Part shown: piece by piece, positions 7,566 to 17,244 of the stretch
Position numbering within the stretch: position 1 is the stretch's first letter
Layout: each line of letters begins with the position of its first letter
The notes under the pieces: model-generated
What the model saw: only the letters and a program-made list of their open reading frames with translations
What the model was told of the DNA's origin: nothing
The model's database searches: none
Assembly: GCF_900105455.1 (NCBI RefSeq)
Contig: NZ_FNSF01000008.1
Span: 434,001-498,000, forward strand
Direction of reading: 5' to 3'
From: Tenacibaculum sp. MAR_2009_124
GTDB lineage: Bacteria > Bacteroidota > Bacteroidia > Flavobacteriales > Flavobacteriaceae
Length of the DNA: 64,000 nt
Position numbers and translations under genes: made by a program

Positions 7566-8873
7566 ATGAGTAATATTATAGCAATAGTAGGAAGACCTAA
7601 CGTAGGAAAATCTACACTATTCAATCGTTTAATAAAACGTCGCGAAGCCATTGTAGATTCTGTGAGTGGTGTTACTAGAGATAGACACTATGGAAAATCA
7701 GAATGGAATGGTAAAGAATTTTCTGTTATTGATACGGGAGGGTATGTTGTTGGATCTGATGATATTTTTGAAGAAGAAATCAGAAAACAAGTTCAACTTG
7801 CCATTGATGAAGCCGATATCATATTATTTGTAGTTGATGTTGAGCAAGGTATTACACCAATGGATGATGCTGTTGCAAAAATATTACGTCGGGTAAAAAA
7901 GCCTATTCTTATGGCTGTTAATAAAGTTGACAACGCCATGCGTGATGCAGATGCTGTAGAGTTCTACAACTTAGGATTGGGAGATTACTATACTATTTCT
8001 TCAGTAAATGGAAGTGGAACAGGAGAATTATTGGATGCCATTGTTGATGAAATGCCTGAACCTGATGAAGAAGAAGTAGATAATGAGTTACCAAGATTTG
8101 CGGTTGTTGGACGTCCAAATGCCGGAAAATCTTCATTAATTAATGCTCTTGTTGGAGAAGACAGAAATATTGTTACCAACATAGCTGGTACCACTCGCGA
8201 TACGATTGATACCAAATACAATCGTTTTGGCTTCGAATTTAATCTTGTTGACACTGCTGGAATTAGAAAAAAATCGAAAGTAAAAGAAGATCTCGAGTTT
8301 TATTCTGTTATGAGAGCGGTAAGAGCAATTGAGTATTGTGATGTTGCTCTTTTAGTTATTGATGCTGCAAGAGGTTTTGAAGGACAGGATGAAAAAATAT
8401 TTTGGCTTGCTGAAAAGAACAGAAAAGGTATTGTTATTTTGGTAAACAAATGGGATTTGGTTGAGAAAGAAACCAATACCATGAGAGATTTTGAACGACA
8501 AATAAAGGAAAAAACAGCTCCTTTTACAGACGTTACTATAATCTTTATTTCAGTATTAACTAAACAACGTATTTTCAAGGCAATTGAAACGGCAGTAGAA
8601 ATTTATCAAAATAAAAAACGTCGTATTCCTACAAGTAAGCTGAATGAAACTATGTTAGAAATCATTCAACAGACGCCACCTCCAGCAACGAAAGGAAAGT
8701 TTATAAAAATAAAATACTGTATGCAGTTACCTACTCAAACTCCTCAGTTTGCCTTCTTTGCTAATTTACCACAGTATATTAGAGATCCTTACAGACGTTT
8801 TATTGAAAATAAATTACGAGAACACTACGATTTTACGGGAGTTCCAATTACTATTTATTTTAGACAAAAATAA
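7566..8873 (+). CDS. der: GTPase Der (EngA), ribosome biogenesis
   Basis: 435 aa, normal for Der. Two tandem GTPase domains carry P-loops GRPNVGKST (8-16) and GRPNAGKSS (about 180-188), with DTGG and DTAG switch motifs and NKVD and NKWD base-recognition motifs. A C-terminal KH-like domain follows. Der acts in 50S subunit assembly. It has its own promoter and terminator, so it is monocistronic. Confidence 0.97.
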   Translation: MSNIIAIVGRPNVGKSTLFNRLIKRREAIVDSVSGVTRDRHYGKSEWNGKEFSVIDTGGYVVGSDDIFEEEIRKQVQLAIDEADIILFVVDVEQGITPMDDAVAKILRRVKKPILMAVNKVDNAMRDADAVEFYNLGLGDYYTISSVNGSGTGELLDAIVDEMPEPDEEEVDNELPRFAVVGRPNAGKSSLINALVGEDRNIVTNIAGTTRDTIDTKYNRFGFEFNLVDTAGIRKKSKVKEDLEFYSVMRAVRAIEYCDVALLVIDAARGFEGQDEKIFWLAEKNRKGIVILVNKWDLVEKETNTMRDFERQIKEKTAPFTDVTIIFISVLTKQRIFKAIETAVEIYQNKKRRIPTSKLNETMLEIIQQTPPPATKGKFIKIKYCMQLPTQTPQFAFFANLPQYIRDPYRRFIENKLREHYDFTGVPITIYFRQK

Positions 8874-8908
8874 CTTTAACACATCTTTAACTCAGAGATA
8901 TACAATCT

Positions 8909-8970
8909 TATTACGAGTTTTGGCCAAGAAAACAAAAGCTTAAGCCAAAACTCGTAATAGGATTTTTTTT
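8909..8970 (+). terminator. Terminator of der
   Basis: A 16-bp perfect stem, TATTACGAGTTTTGGC (8909-8924) with its complement at 8944-8959, then GG and a T-rich tract. The loop is unusually long, about 19 nt. Confidence 0.85.
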
Positions 8971-9050
8971 ATTTCTTATTTGAAACAAAAAAAAAAATCC
9001 TTCGTTGTTTAGGTTGGACAAAACTAATTTAAAATATTTACGGGGGATTT

Positions 9051-11822
9051 ATGAAAAAATTGATTATTGCTATCGCAATGTTTACATCTGCGATTACTTT
9101 TGCTCAATCATTTCCATTCAATATATCTGGGACAATACAAACAGAAACAGATAAAAAAATCGTTGAATCAGCTACAGTATACTTAGAAAGAATAAAAGAT
9201 AGTTCAGTAGTATCTTACACCATTTCGAACGATAAAGGAAATTTTGAACTAGAAGGAAAGTCTTTTTACAAAGACTTAAAGCTTATAGTGTCATTCGTTG
9301 GAATGAAAAACTTTTCTAAGACTTTAGACTTATCAAAAAATGCTAGTCATAATTTGGGCTCTATTAATTTAACTGAAGACAATCTTTTAAGTGAGGTTAT
9401 AGTAAAATCTTCAGCGCCGATAACCATAAAAAAAGACACTTTGGAATTTAATGTAAAGTCTTTTAAAACTAAAAAAGACGCAAATGTTGAAGACTTATTA
9501 AAAAAACTACCTGGTGTTGATGTAGATGAAGAAGGCAAAATTACCGTAAATGGGAAAACTGTAAATAAAGTTTTAGTGAATGGCAAACCTTTCTTCGGTA
9601 ATGACCCAACTATTACAACTAAGAATTTATCAAAAGAGATTATTGAAAAAATTCAGGTTACTGACACCAAAACCAAATCTGAAGCATTTAGTGGTGAAAA
9701 AGGCGATGGTGATAATAAAACCATAAACCTGACCATAAAAAAGGAAAATAACAAAGGATGGTTTGGTAGAGTATCCGCTGGAGCTGGAACAGATGAGCGT
9801 TATGAAGGAGCCACTATGGTCAATCGTTTTGATAATGATCAAAGAATAAGTGTTCTTGCTAGTACAAACAATATTAACTCTCCAGGATTTAGTTTTGGAG
9901 AAATTAGAAAAATGTTCGGCGGTGGCGGTAATATATGGGTTAATGGTAATGGATCATTTAATGTGAACGGACGTAGCTTTGGAGGTGGAAGTGGTATTAT
10001 AAAATCGAAAACAGCTGGAATGACTTATGCTGACACTTATAAAAAAGGCTTGGATGTTAACTTAAATTATTTCTATTCTGGGAGTTCATCAAACAATGAT
10101 TCAAAAAACAACAGAGAAAATATTCTTCCTGATAGTCGATATTTTTCCAATAATAGCTCCTCTTCCTTCGATGAGAATGATAACCATAGTGTAAATGCCG
10201 AATTTGACATTGAAATTGATTCCACATTTTTAATCAATGTTTCACCAAAATTCGTACTAAATGACCGATCAGGAACATATCAAAGTACCGAGGAAACTTA
10301 CGATGAAAATCGAGTACTAACCAATCAATCTGACATTAATTCACGATCATCATCGACAGCCAAAAACTTTCAGAATGATATTGATATCACAAAAAGAATT
10401 GGTAAAAACGGATCATTTATAAAAACTTCGATTACCAATCAAATTGACAAATCTGATACCGATGACTATGTAATTTCCTCAGCTGAAACATTTGGAACAA
10501 GTCCTTCTATTATAGAAAGAAACCAATTTAGCGATCAACGTAATAATTTAACAAGTTTAAGAACTCGAATGAGTTATCGCTATGCCATTGTTTCAAAAAA
10601 ATTGTTCTTTGATGTTAAGTACAATTATAGAAGCTATGAGAGAGAAAACATTAAAAGTACGTTTGACCTAAACACTTCCAACGGCCAATATGATTTGTTC
10701 AACACGGAGTTAAGTTCTAACTTTACTTCTAACGATATTTCTAAAACTCCTACGGCTGGCGTAGCCTATAAATCGAAAAAATTTCGATTCAATATAAACA
10801 CTGGAGTGCTAAACCGTAACTTAAAAAATGAAGATGAATTAAGGCCTGAATTAAACTTCCAGAAAGATTTTAATTCTTTTATATTCAATTCAGATTTCAG
10901 ATATAGATTTGATTCAAAAGCTAGAATTTACCTGAGTTATAATTTGGATAGTGATGCCCCGAGTATCCGACAATTAAATCCATTTTCAGACGTAAGTAAC
11001 CCTTTAAATATTGTTACTGGTAATCCTTTTCTAAAGCCAACCGAAAGACACAGAATGTATTTAAGTTTCAATAAATTCAATTGGCAAAAAAGAACAGGTT
11101 TTTATCTTTATTTTGGCGGAAGCCTTGTAAATAACCAAGTGGTTTCAAAAAGTGTTGTAGACAGCAATTTTAAAAGAACAACAACCTTTGAAAATGTTGA
11201 TGGGTTTTACAACATATGGGGAGGAGCGAACTATAACAAAAAAATTAAAATCGATACTATTACTACAATTAATATAAGAACTGGACTTAATTTAAGTGGA
11301 AATAGAAATATTAACTTCTTTAACGATGTGCAATACAAATCGACTACGACCTCAATTTCACCAAATATTGGTTTTACACTAGAATGGAATAAAGTTTTTA
11401 TGATTGAACCAAGATATACTGTAAATTTATCTAAAACGACTTTTGATTTGGATAATTTCACAAATCAGAACTTTACCCGTCATAATCTGAATATAAGATC
11501 AAGAGCCAATTTCTTCAAAAAACTTGAATGGAATAATGATGTTCGATACAGTTATAACCCAGATGTAATTGGATTTAATAAATCCGCATGGTTCTGGAAC
11601 TCTGTTCTCTCATACTCCGTATTAAAAGATAAAGGTAGTATTAGCCTAAAAGCGTACGACCTCCTCAATCAAAACAACAATGTACGAAGAAGAGCTACAC
11701 AAAACTATATAGAAGACTCAGAGAGTACTGTTTTACAACAATATTTGATGCTCGGTTTTAGCTGGAAATTTAACAGTTTAGGAAAAAAAGGAAACATTAG
11801 AGATCATAATTTTCGCTTCTAG
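9051..11822 (+). CDS. TonB-dependent receptor-like outer-membrane protein
   Basis: 923 aa. Signal peptide ends near TFAQS. Residues about 24-105 form a carboxypeptidase-regulatory-like beta sandwich. A plug-like domain follows (about 125-235, with LLKKLPGVDVDEEGKITVNG). The rest is a 16-22-strand barrel of the outer-membrane beta-barrel 3 type, ending in FRF. Family members take up or transport nutrients across the outer membrane; the short plug and missing SusD partner make a classical glycan importer unlikely. Single gene with its own terminator; substrate unknown. Confidence 0.88.
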   Translation: MKKLIIAIAMFTSAITFAQSFPFNISGTIQTETDKKIVESATVYLERIKDSSVVSYTISNDKGNFELEGKSFYKDLKLIVSFVGMKNFSKTLDLSKNASHNLGSINLTEDNLLSEVIVKSSAPITIKKDTLEFNVKSFKTKKDANVEDLLKKLPGVDVDEEGKITVNGKTVNKVLVNGKPFFGNDPTITTKNLSKEIIEKIQVTDTKTKSEAFSGEKGDGDNKTINLTIKKENNKGWFGRVSAGAGTDERYEGATMVNRFDNDQRISVLASTNNINSPGFSFGEIRKMFGGGGNIWVNGNGSFNVNGRSFGGGSGIIKSKTAGMTYADTYKKGLDVNLNYFYSGSSSNNDSKNNRENILPDSRYFSNNSSSSFDENDNHSVNAEFDIEIDSTFLINVSPKFVLNDRSGTYQSTEETYDENRVLTNQSDINSRSSSTAKNFQNDIDITKRIGKNGSFIKTSITNQIDKSDTDDYVISSAETFGTSPSIIERNQFSDQRNNLTSLRTRMSYRYAIVSKKLFFDVKYNYRSYERENIKSTFDLNTSNGQYDLFNTELSSNFTSNDISKTPTAGVAYKSKKFRFNINTGVLNRNLKNEDELRPELNFQKDFNSFIFNSDFRYRFDSKARIYLSYNLDSDAPSIRQLNPFSDVSNPLNIVTGNPFLKPTERHRMYLSFNKFNWQKRTGFYLYFGGSLVNNQVVSKSVVDSNFKRTTTFENVDGFYNIWGGANYNKKIKIDTITTINIRTGLNLSGNRNINFFNDVQYKSTTTSISPNIGFTLEWNKVFMIEPRYTVNLSKTTFDLDNFTNQNFTRHNLNIRSRANFFKKLEWNNDVRYSYNPDVIGFNKSAWFWNSVLSYSVLKDKGSISLKAYDLLNQNNNVRRRATQNYIEDSESTVLQQYLMLGFSWKFNSLGKKGNIRDHNFRF

Positions 11823-11843
11823 CAAAATCATTTAAATTGTATC

Positions 11844-11873
11844 AAAGCCATTACGTTTCAGTAATGGCTTTTT
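11844..11873 (+). terminator. Terminator after the TonB-dependent receptor gene
   Basis: AAAGCCATTAC (11844-11854) pairs with GTAATGGCTTT across a 6-nt loop, followed by TTTC. It lies 22 nt past the stop. Confidence 0.85.
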
Positions 11874-11979
11874 CTTTAATCTAATGAAGCTTTTTTGTTA
11901 ACAATAAAATGATTTTGTAAGAATTTCGTATCTTTTAGCAAGCCATAAGAAGCTATTTCGACTATACAATAGTATTTTG

Positions 11980-11987
11980 TAAATTTG
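11980..11987 (+). promoter_or_regulatory. -7 promoter element (TAAATTTG) for the 12.0-kb gene
   Basis: Exact TAnnTTTG match. TTTCG 19 nt upstream is a near -33 element. The predicted leader is about 17-20 nt. An ATG at 11991 opens only an 8-codon frame and is not the start. Confidence 0.65.
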
Positions 11988-12009
11988 CACATGGGGAAAA
12001 ACTACTATA

Positions 12010-14397
12010 ATGGAGATTAGAAACACAAACGATACTCAAAACCTTGAGCTTCCTTTGCAGCTGCACATAAGCTTCAAAAAAGTTTTTGATTTATTCGTAA
12101 AATACGGAAGCGAAGAACTTAAAGATCATCCTTTTCATGAGTCATCCAAAGTTATGATTCGAGAAATTGAAAAATATCCTGCGTTAATTGATGGTTTTTC
12201 TGACTTTTCATTGTTAAATGAGCATGAGGAAATTATCAGTTTACTTTTAGACGCCCTTTTTCCAGAAATTTTAACGAATAATGAAATTAAGGCGGCAACT
12301 ATACCTTTTTCATTCACATCGTTTAAATTTACAGAACGCTTTAAGAGTGTTTTGGCAAATGCTGGAGAAGATTATAACTTACAAGTTCGAAACTTAGAGG
12401 ATAATTTAATGTATATACATGCTTGTACATTAATTTTAGCTGCGGTATACAATCGTCCTGTAGATTTAAAACGTCCTTTTTTCTTTGATATCCCAGATCA
12501 AAATCTTGGTGTTACCAAACACTATAGAGTAGCATTTAATGGTGATTTTATGGAAATTGTTCCAACTAAAAATGCTCCTAAAATTACTGATGAAGATATC
12601 AAATTACTTCTCGATAATTTTGGTAATCTTGATATTTGGCGCGAAAAATTCCCTCCAAACTCTTATATTTTTAAAGGTTTTGGTATTATGAATCTTTTTG
12701 ATGTAACCTCAGACGAAACACTAACTGCCATTAGAACAAATCTTCTTGAAAAAGATGATGGTAAAATCATTGATAAACTTAGAGGCAACTTAAGTGAATT
12801 TTACGCTATTAAAGATTTAAAAGTTGGTTTCTCAGTATTTGATGTTAGTAATATGGAAATTGAGCCTCCAAGAGTAAAAAAATCGGAGAGTATTATTATC
12901 GAAGAAGGAACAATATTAACTTGTAATGATTTCTTTTGTGATAAGATAGTTTCAAGTCTTTTCAATGAAAATGAAGATGTTGTTATCTCTGACATTGAAA
13001 CATATGGCTTTTATTCAACGGAAAACAAATTTTACCAACGATTAAAGAAAATTAACGTGGGTAGCATTATTTTAATTCCAATTAAAACTTCCAATAATAA
13101 AGATTTAATACTTTTAGAAATAGCTTCTCCAAGAGCATATGAGTTGAATTCTGTGAACAAGCAAAAGCTGAAGGATATTATTCCTGTTTTTGAAGCCGCT
13201 GCGGAAAGAAACTCAGAGGAGTTTATGAATGTATTGGAAGCTACTATTCAAGAGCATTATACTTCAATTCATCCATCAGTTAAATGGCGTTTTTACCAAG
13301 CTGCGGAAAATTATCAAAATGCCATTTATGCCAAAAAGGAAGATGCTAAAATTGAACAAATTGTATTTGAAGATGTTTATCCTTTATACGGGCAAATAGA
13401 CATAAAAGGATCTTCTATTGCTAGAAACACAGCTATTAAAGAAGATTTAATAACACAGCTTTCATTAGCCATAAAAGTTTTAAACGAAGCTTGTAAAACA
13501 GAAAGTCTTCCAATTTATGAGGAGTTAATTTTTAGAGTAAATCAATATTTAACTGATGTTGAAACGGGCTTAAAAGCCGGTGATGAAGTAGGTATATTAG
13601 ATTTTTTAAAAAAAGATATTTATCCAGTTTTCAACCACATAAAAGAAGTTAGCGATGAGCTAGAAGAGCTTGTTAATGACTACACTGCCTGTTTGGATGA
13701 AAACTTGCATGTTGTTTATAACAAACGAAAATCTTATGAAGAGAGTGTTACTAAAATTAATGATAAGCTCGCCCGGTTTTTAGATAATAAGCAGGAAGAA
13801 GCCCAAGCTATGTTTCCTCATTATTTTGAGAGATATAAAACTGATGGCGTTGAATATAACATGTATATAGGGCAATCTCTTACAAAAGAAAAAAAATACG
13901 ACAATTTATACTTATACAATCTTCGTTTATGGCAACTACAGACCATGTGTGAAATGGAAAATCTAGCTCATCAAACGAGGAAGTCACTATCACATGATTT
14001 AGAAGTAGCTTCTCTTATATTAGTTCATAGCAATTCTTTAGCCATTAAATTTAGGATGGAAGAGAAACAATTTGATGTTGATGGAGCTTATAATATTAGG
14101 TATGAAATTATCAAAAAAAGAATTGATAAATCGCATATAAAAAACACGAATGAACGTTTAACTATTCCTGGGAAAATTTCAATTGTTTATTCGCAAGATA
14201 AGGATGCTCTTGAGTATTTAAAATACATAAAATATCTACAGTCTAAAAATCTATTGGGTTCTGTAGAAATGCTCGAACTAGAGGATTTACAAGGTGTTTC
14301 TGGGCTAAAAGCTATTCGAGTAGAGGTTATATATTCGTCTGATTTTTCAGAAGAGCAAACTATTACTCTTGATGAACTTTTACATGAATTAAACTAG
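12010..14397 (+). CDS. Large conserved cytoplasmic protein, possibly with GAF-like domain
   Basis: 795 aa, no signal peptide or membrane segment, acidic and helix-rich. The N-terminal part (1-240) looks globular. A middle region (about 295-400, including FFCDKIVSSLFNENEDVVISDIETYG) has the rhythm of a GAF-like sensor domain; this is inference from strand/helix pattern, not a motif. The C-terminal half (about 410-795) is mostly helical. The length and the absence of recognisable enzyme motifs fit a Flavobacteria-specific family. Monocistronic, with a promoter at 11980 and a shared terminator at 14421. Function unknown. Confidence 0.75.
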   Translation: MEIRNTNDTQNLELPLQLHISFKKVFDLFVKYGSEELKDHPFHESSKVMIREIEKYPALIDGFSDFSLLNEHEEIISLLLDALFPEILTNNEIKAATIPFSFTSFKFTERFKSVLANAGEDYNLQVRNLEDNLMYIHACTLILAAVYNRPVDLKRPFFFDIPDQNLGVTKHYRVAFNGDFMEIVPTKNAPKITDEDIKLLLDNFGNLDIWREKFPPNSYIFKGFGIMNLFDVTSDETLTAIRTNLLEKDDGKIIDKLRGNLSEFYAIKDLKVGFSVFDVSNMEIEPPRVKKSESIIIEEGTILTCNDFFCDKIVSSLFNENEDVVISDIETYGFYSTENKFYQRLKKINVGSIILIPIKTSNNKDLILLEIASPRAYELNSVNKQKLKDIIPVFEAAAERNSEEFMNVLEATIQEHYTSIHPSVKWRFYQAAENYQNAIYAKKEDAKIEQIVFEDVYPLYGQIDIKGSSIARNTAIKEDLITQLSLAIKVLNEACKTESLPIYEELIFRVNQYLTDVETGLKAGDEVGILDFLKKDIYPVFNHIKEVSDELEELVNDYTACLDENLHVVYNKRKSYEESVTKINDKLARFLDNKQEEAQAMFPHYFERYKTDGVEYNMYIGQSLTKEKKYDNLYLYNLRLWQLQTMCEMENLAHQTRKSLSHDLEVASLILVHSNSLAIKFRMEEKQFDVDGAYNIRYEIIKKRIDKSHIKNTNERLTIPGKISIVYSQDKDALEYLKYIKYLQSKNLLGSVEMLELEDLQGVSGLKAIRVEVIYSSDFSEEQTITLDELLHELN

Positions 14398-14420
14398 TAA
14401 CATAATATACTTAAAAGTTA

Positions 14421-14464
14421 AAAAATGAGAGACCTTAAACATTGTTTAAGGATCTTTCATTTTT
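14421..14464. terminator. Bidirectional terminator between convergent genes
   Basis: A long stem formed by 14421-14440 and 14444-14464 (AAAAATGA...CTTAAAC / GTTTAAG...TCATTTTT) with one bulge and one G-T pair. A runs on the left and T runs on the right let it serve both the plus-strand gene ending at 14397 and the minus-strand gene ending at 14481. Confidence 0.8.
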
Positions 14465-14480
14465 ATTATCAACTAATAAT

Positions 14481-15527
14481 CTATTGTTCTAATTCAAAAT
14501 CTATAGGCATAAAAAACTCTACATTCACGTATTGATTATTATGCTTTCCTGGCAAGAATTTCGGTAATAACTTCACCAATCTTTCTGCTTCTTTTTCTAA
14601 TAAACTTCCATTCTCTGGACCTCTGGTTGTTATCCTAGTAACATAACCTTCTTTATCAACAATAAAACGAACCCAAACTCTACCCTGAATTCCTTCAGAT
14701 GCCGCATCAAATGGATACACCATATTCTCCATGATGTTATTCACAATCGTTTCTTTTACACATTTCTCTTTTTTAAAATCAGAATAATGAGCACATGTAA
14801 TAAAAGTAGGTTCTTCTGTTACTTGATCAAAGCGTATAAAATCGTTAGGTAATTGTATTAAGTTTACCTCTACCGCTAGAGAACTGTCTTGAATAGCTCC
14901 TTCATGGTTTAAATTAAAGTCAACACAAACCTCATATTTCATTTTTACCACCTCCCCTTCATGCATTGCTGGTTTTAATTTTGGTAAATTAGCTACTGTC
15001 TTCTTTGCCGCATCTTCCAGTGATTTATTTTTCTTTGGACTTGTTGAAGTAATATTTGATATACTACCATTACTATCGACAACGAAAGTAATTAGCACCT
15101 CGTCTTCAAATCCAGCCTTAAATTCGTTGTAAGGATATATCAAAGTAGATTTTATATATTTATCCACTCTCTCCTCAAAAGATAAATTTTGTTCTTCTAG
15201 TGCAAATGAATTACTGTTTTCGAAAATAGGAGAACGATCTACCTCTTCAATAGTTAGAATTCTTTTTTCAACAGAAACCTTTGCTATATTTATTCTAATA
15301 TTTTCCAAATCGTTATCATCGCTTTTATTCCTTGATCGTACAATTCGGTTTCTGGCAGTAATCTTTAAATATCCATCGTTCTTATTTTTTTTGAAGTTTT
15401 CTATGACACATTTACTAATTGCATTCAAATCTTCAATATGCTCTTTTTCTTCACACAGTTTCTCTTGTGCTCCAATGGATAAACAAACACATGCAAAATA
15501 AATGGTTAGGTTAGTTTTTAAAATCAT
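14481..15527 (-). CDS. Periplasmic protein with two TonB C-terminal domains
   Basis: 348 aa. A cleavable signal peptide ends near SIGAQ. Two TonB-C-like units follow: about residues 125-205 (YPYNEFKAGFEDEVLITFVVDSNG) and 262-346 (YPFDAASEGIQGRVWVRFIVDKEG). Both carry the G-x-V-x-x-x-F-x-V-D-x-x-G strand typical of TonB-C. There is no N-terminal membrane anchor or Pro-rich spacer, so it is not a standard energy transducer. It may be a soluble module contacting outer-membrane receptors (inference). Monocistronic, with no clear promoter box. Confidence 0.85.
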   Translation of the reverse strand: MILKTNLTIYFACVCLSIGAQEKLCEEKEHIEDLNAISKCVIENFKKNKNDGYLKITARNRIVRSRNKSDDNDLENIRINIAKVSVEKRILTIEEVDRSPIFENSNSFALEEQNLSFEERVDKYIKSTLIYPYNEFKAGFEDEVLITFVVDSNGSISNITSTSPKKNKSLEDAAKKTVANLPKLKPAMHEGEVVKMKYEVCVDFNLNHEGAIQDSSLAVEVNLIQLPNDFIRFDQVTEEPTFITCAHYSDFKKEKCVKETIVNNIMENMVYPFDAASEGIQGRVWVRFIVDKEGYVTRITTRGPENGSLLEKEAERLVKLLPKFLPGKHNNQYVNVEFFMPIDFELEQ

Positions 15528-15827
15528 GGCTTAGTTTTTGATTTTGGGGGTTAAAAAACAACCGAAAGTCTCGCCTTATTTAGAAAGTAAAGACAGTTGT
15601 GCCTTTTTAATTTAAAACATAAATTTATGATATCATTTTAATAATACTTCATTTATTCTTTCTTCGGAAACAAATCATCGGCAAAACACAAGTTGCTAAA
15701 GATCAATGAGCTAAAAAAAAAAAAAAAAAAAAAACACACACACAATTACAATCAATAACACTTACGCATCTTATTTCTTGAATTTATTTCTTTAAGATAT
15801 TAGTAAAATCCAAAATTGCTATTTGTA
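15528..15827. other. Intergenic region with A22 and (CA)5 tract
   Basis: 300 bp with no gene. It contains an uninterrupted run of 22 A (15713-15734) followed by five CA repeats (15735-15744), the most extreme simple-sequence tract in the window. It lies downstream of the PilJ-N gene and upstream of the TonB-C gene on the minus strand. Confidence 0.6.
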
Positions 15828-16661
15828 TTATTCGACTTTCAATTTTTCGTATAAATTTGTAACTCTATTGAATAACTTTGTTAAATCATTACTCAAGTCA
15901 TAGATTTCTTTGTCTTCATAGCCTTGTTTAAATAAACGCTCATTACTTTTTTGGATACCCTCCCATTTCGCCATTACATCTCCTAAAGCATTATCTATTC
16001 TGTCATTATTAAAACTAGAAATCAAAAGATCGCTTAAGGTACTATCCAACTCCTCATATACATCTCTAAGCATATTCTGCGACTTCAAAGATTTTAACCC
16101 ATTTCCATTTGCAAAATAATACAATACTAATCGCTGAGACAACATTCTTTGCCTCCCCGATTTATTAATTATTTGTTTTAACTCATTGTCTTCATTTGCG
16201 ATATCTATACCCACATTATTATTTTTAATATTAGCTTCTAAAATAATGGCATTCACTACGTTATTTGTAAAGCTTAATATGGTAGAATTTGTGTTGATAA
16301 TTTTTAAGGCATCTCCTTTATTAGGGTATGATTTAAGGAATTTATCATACTTGACCCATGTATTTTTTACTTCTTTTATATTATTTTTTGTAACATTGGA
16401 TGATGTATTTTCTTCTAAGATATTATTTTGCTTCTCAAAAATAATTTGTGCGATTTTCATATCCCTTTTGGCCATATAATCTGTTGGGTTATTTAATAAA
16501 TACAAATAAATCTTCCCCATTCGTTGGGTCAACATTCTCTGCTTACCGGAAATATTTACGGCTTTGTTAAAACTTAATGTTCCGTATTCAGTTTGTGCAA
16601 TAGACAATTGTATGGCAAACAAAAGCACAAAAGTATAGGTTACTTTTATTGATATTTTCAT
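15828..16661 (-). CDS. Secreted protein with duplicated PilJ N-terminal (type IV pili chemotaxis transducer) domain
   Basis: 277 aa. Signal peptide ends near LSIAQT. Two half-repeats carry the family signature: ISGKQRMLTQRMGKIYL (about 37-53) and KSGRQRMLSQRLVLYYF (about 168-184). In PilJ/NarX-type sensors this periplasmic four-helix module senses ligands such as nitrate. Here there is no membrane anchor, HAMP or output domain, so it is a free periplasmic or secreted sensor-like protein. It lies upstream of the TonB-C gene and downstream of the small secreted protein at 16697. Ligand unknown. Confidence 0.85.
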   Translation of the reverse strand: MKISIKVTYTFVLLFAIQLSIAQTEYGTLSFNKAVNISGKQRMLTQRMGKIYLYLLNNPTDYMAKRDMKIAQIIFEKQNNILEENTSSNVTKNNIKEVKNTWVKYDKFLKSYPNKGDALKIINTNSTILSFTNNVVNAIILEANIKNNNVGIDIANEDNELKQIINKSGRQRMLSQRLVLYYFANGNGLKSLKSQNMLRDVYEELDSTLSDLLISSFNNDRIDNALGDVMAKWEGIQKSNERLFKQGYEDKEIYDLSNDLTKLFNRVTNLYEKLKVE

Positions 16662-16696
16662 AATACGTATTTTATTCTGTTGAGTAAATGAGGTTA

Positions 16697-17047
16697 TCAG
16701 TAGTCTTTTATCTCAAAATTTTTAATTTTTCCATCTGAAGATAAATTGATAAGAAGCAACATCGAAGCATTTTCCAGTTCCACTAAAAAATTCTGTAAAC
16801 CTTTTTCTTTAAAAATAAGTTCATAGCTCGATATTCTCCCTTTATCTTTAAGTAGGCTATCAAGTTGTTCCTTCAACACCTCTTCTCTAAAATTTCGTTG
16901 GAGAGATAGACTAAACTTTTTAAAAATAGCTTCTGTTTTTTGTTCATTGAAAGCTTTACTAATGAAGTCCAAGGTCTTACTATAATCTTCTTCGGTTTGA
17001 GAAAACACAGAGGTCGAAAGAAATAAAATAAAAATTAATTTCTTCAT
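16697..17047 (-). CDS. Small secreted protein, DUF3887-like
   Basis: 116 aa. Signal peptide ends near TSVFSQ. The mature ~100 residues resemble the DUF3887 fold: helix-rich start FISKAFNEQKTEAIFKKFS, then paired strands ISSYELIFKEKG and MLLLINLSSDGKI. No catalytic residues are evident. It lies 35 nt upstream of the PilJ-N gene on the same strand and is probably cotranscribed. The family call is tentative. Confidence 0.65.
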   Translation of the reverse strand: MKKLIFILFLSTSVFSQTEEDYSKTLDFISKAFNEQKTEAIFKKFSLSLQRNFREEVLKEQLDSLLKDKGRISSYELIFKEKGLQNFLVELENASMLLLINLSSDGKIKNFEIKDY

Positions 17048-17244
17048 GTTTCGGGGGGATTAATTGAATTAATCGAAGGTAATTTATTTTATCAAAACAC
17101 AGACAAACTCTCTTTGTTTCAACACACTACCTTCGACTAAACACATTAATCTATAGACTAACGGAAGTCTGCATAAAGATTTAAAAAAAGATTATTCCTA
17201 TTCCTTATAAACAATGAAGGTCTTAATTGAATAAGAACTCAATA

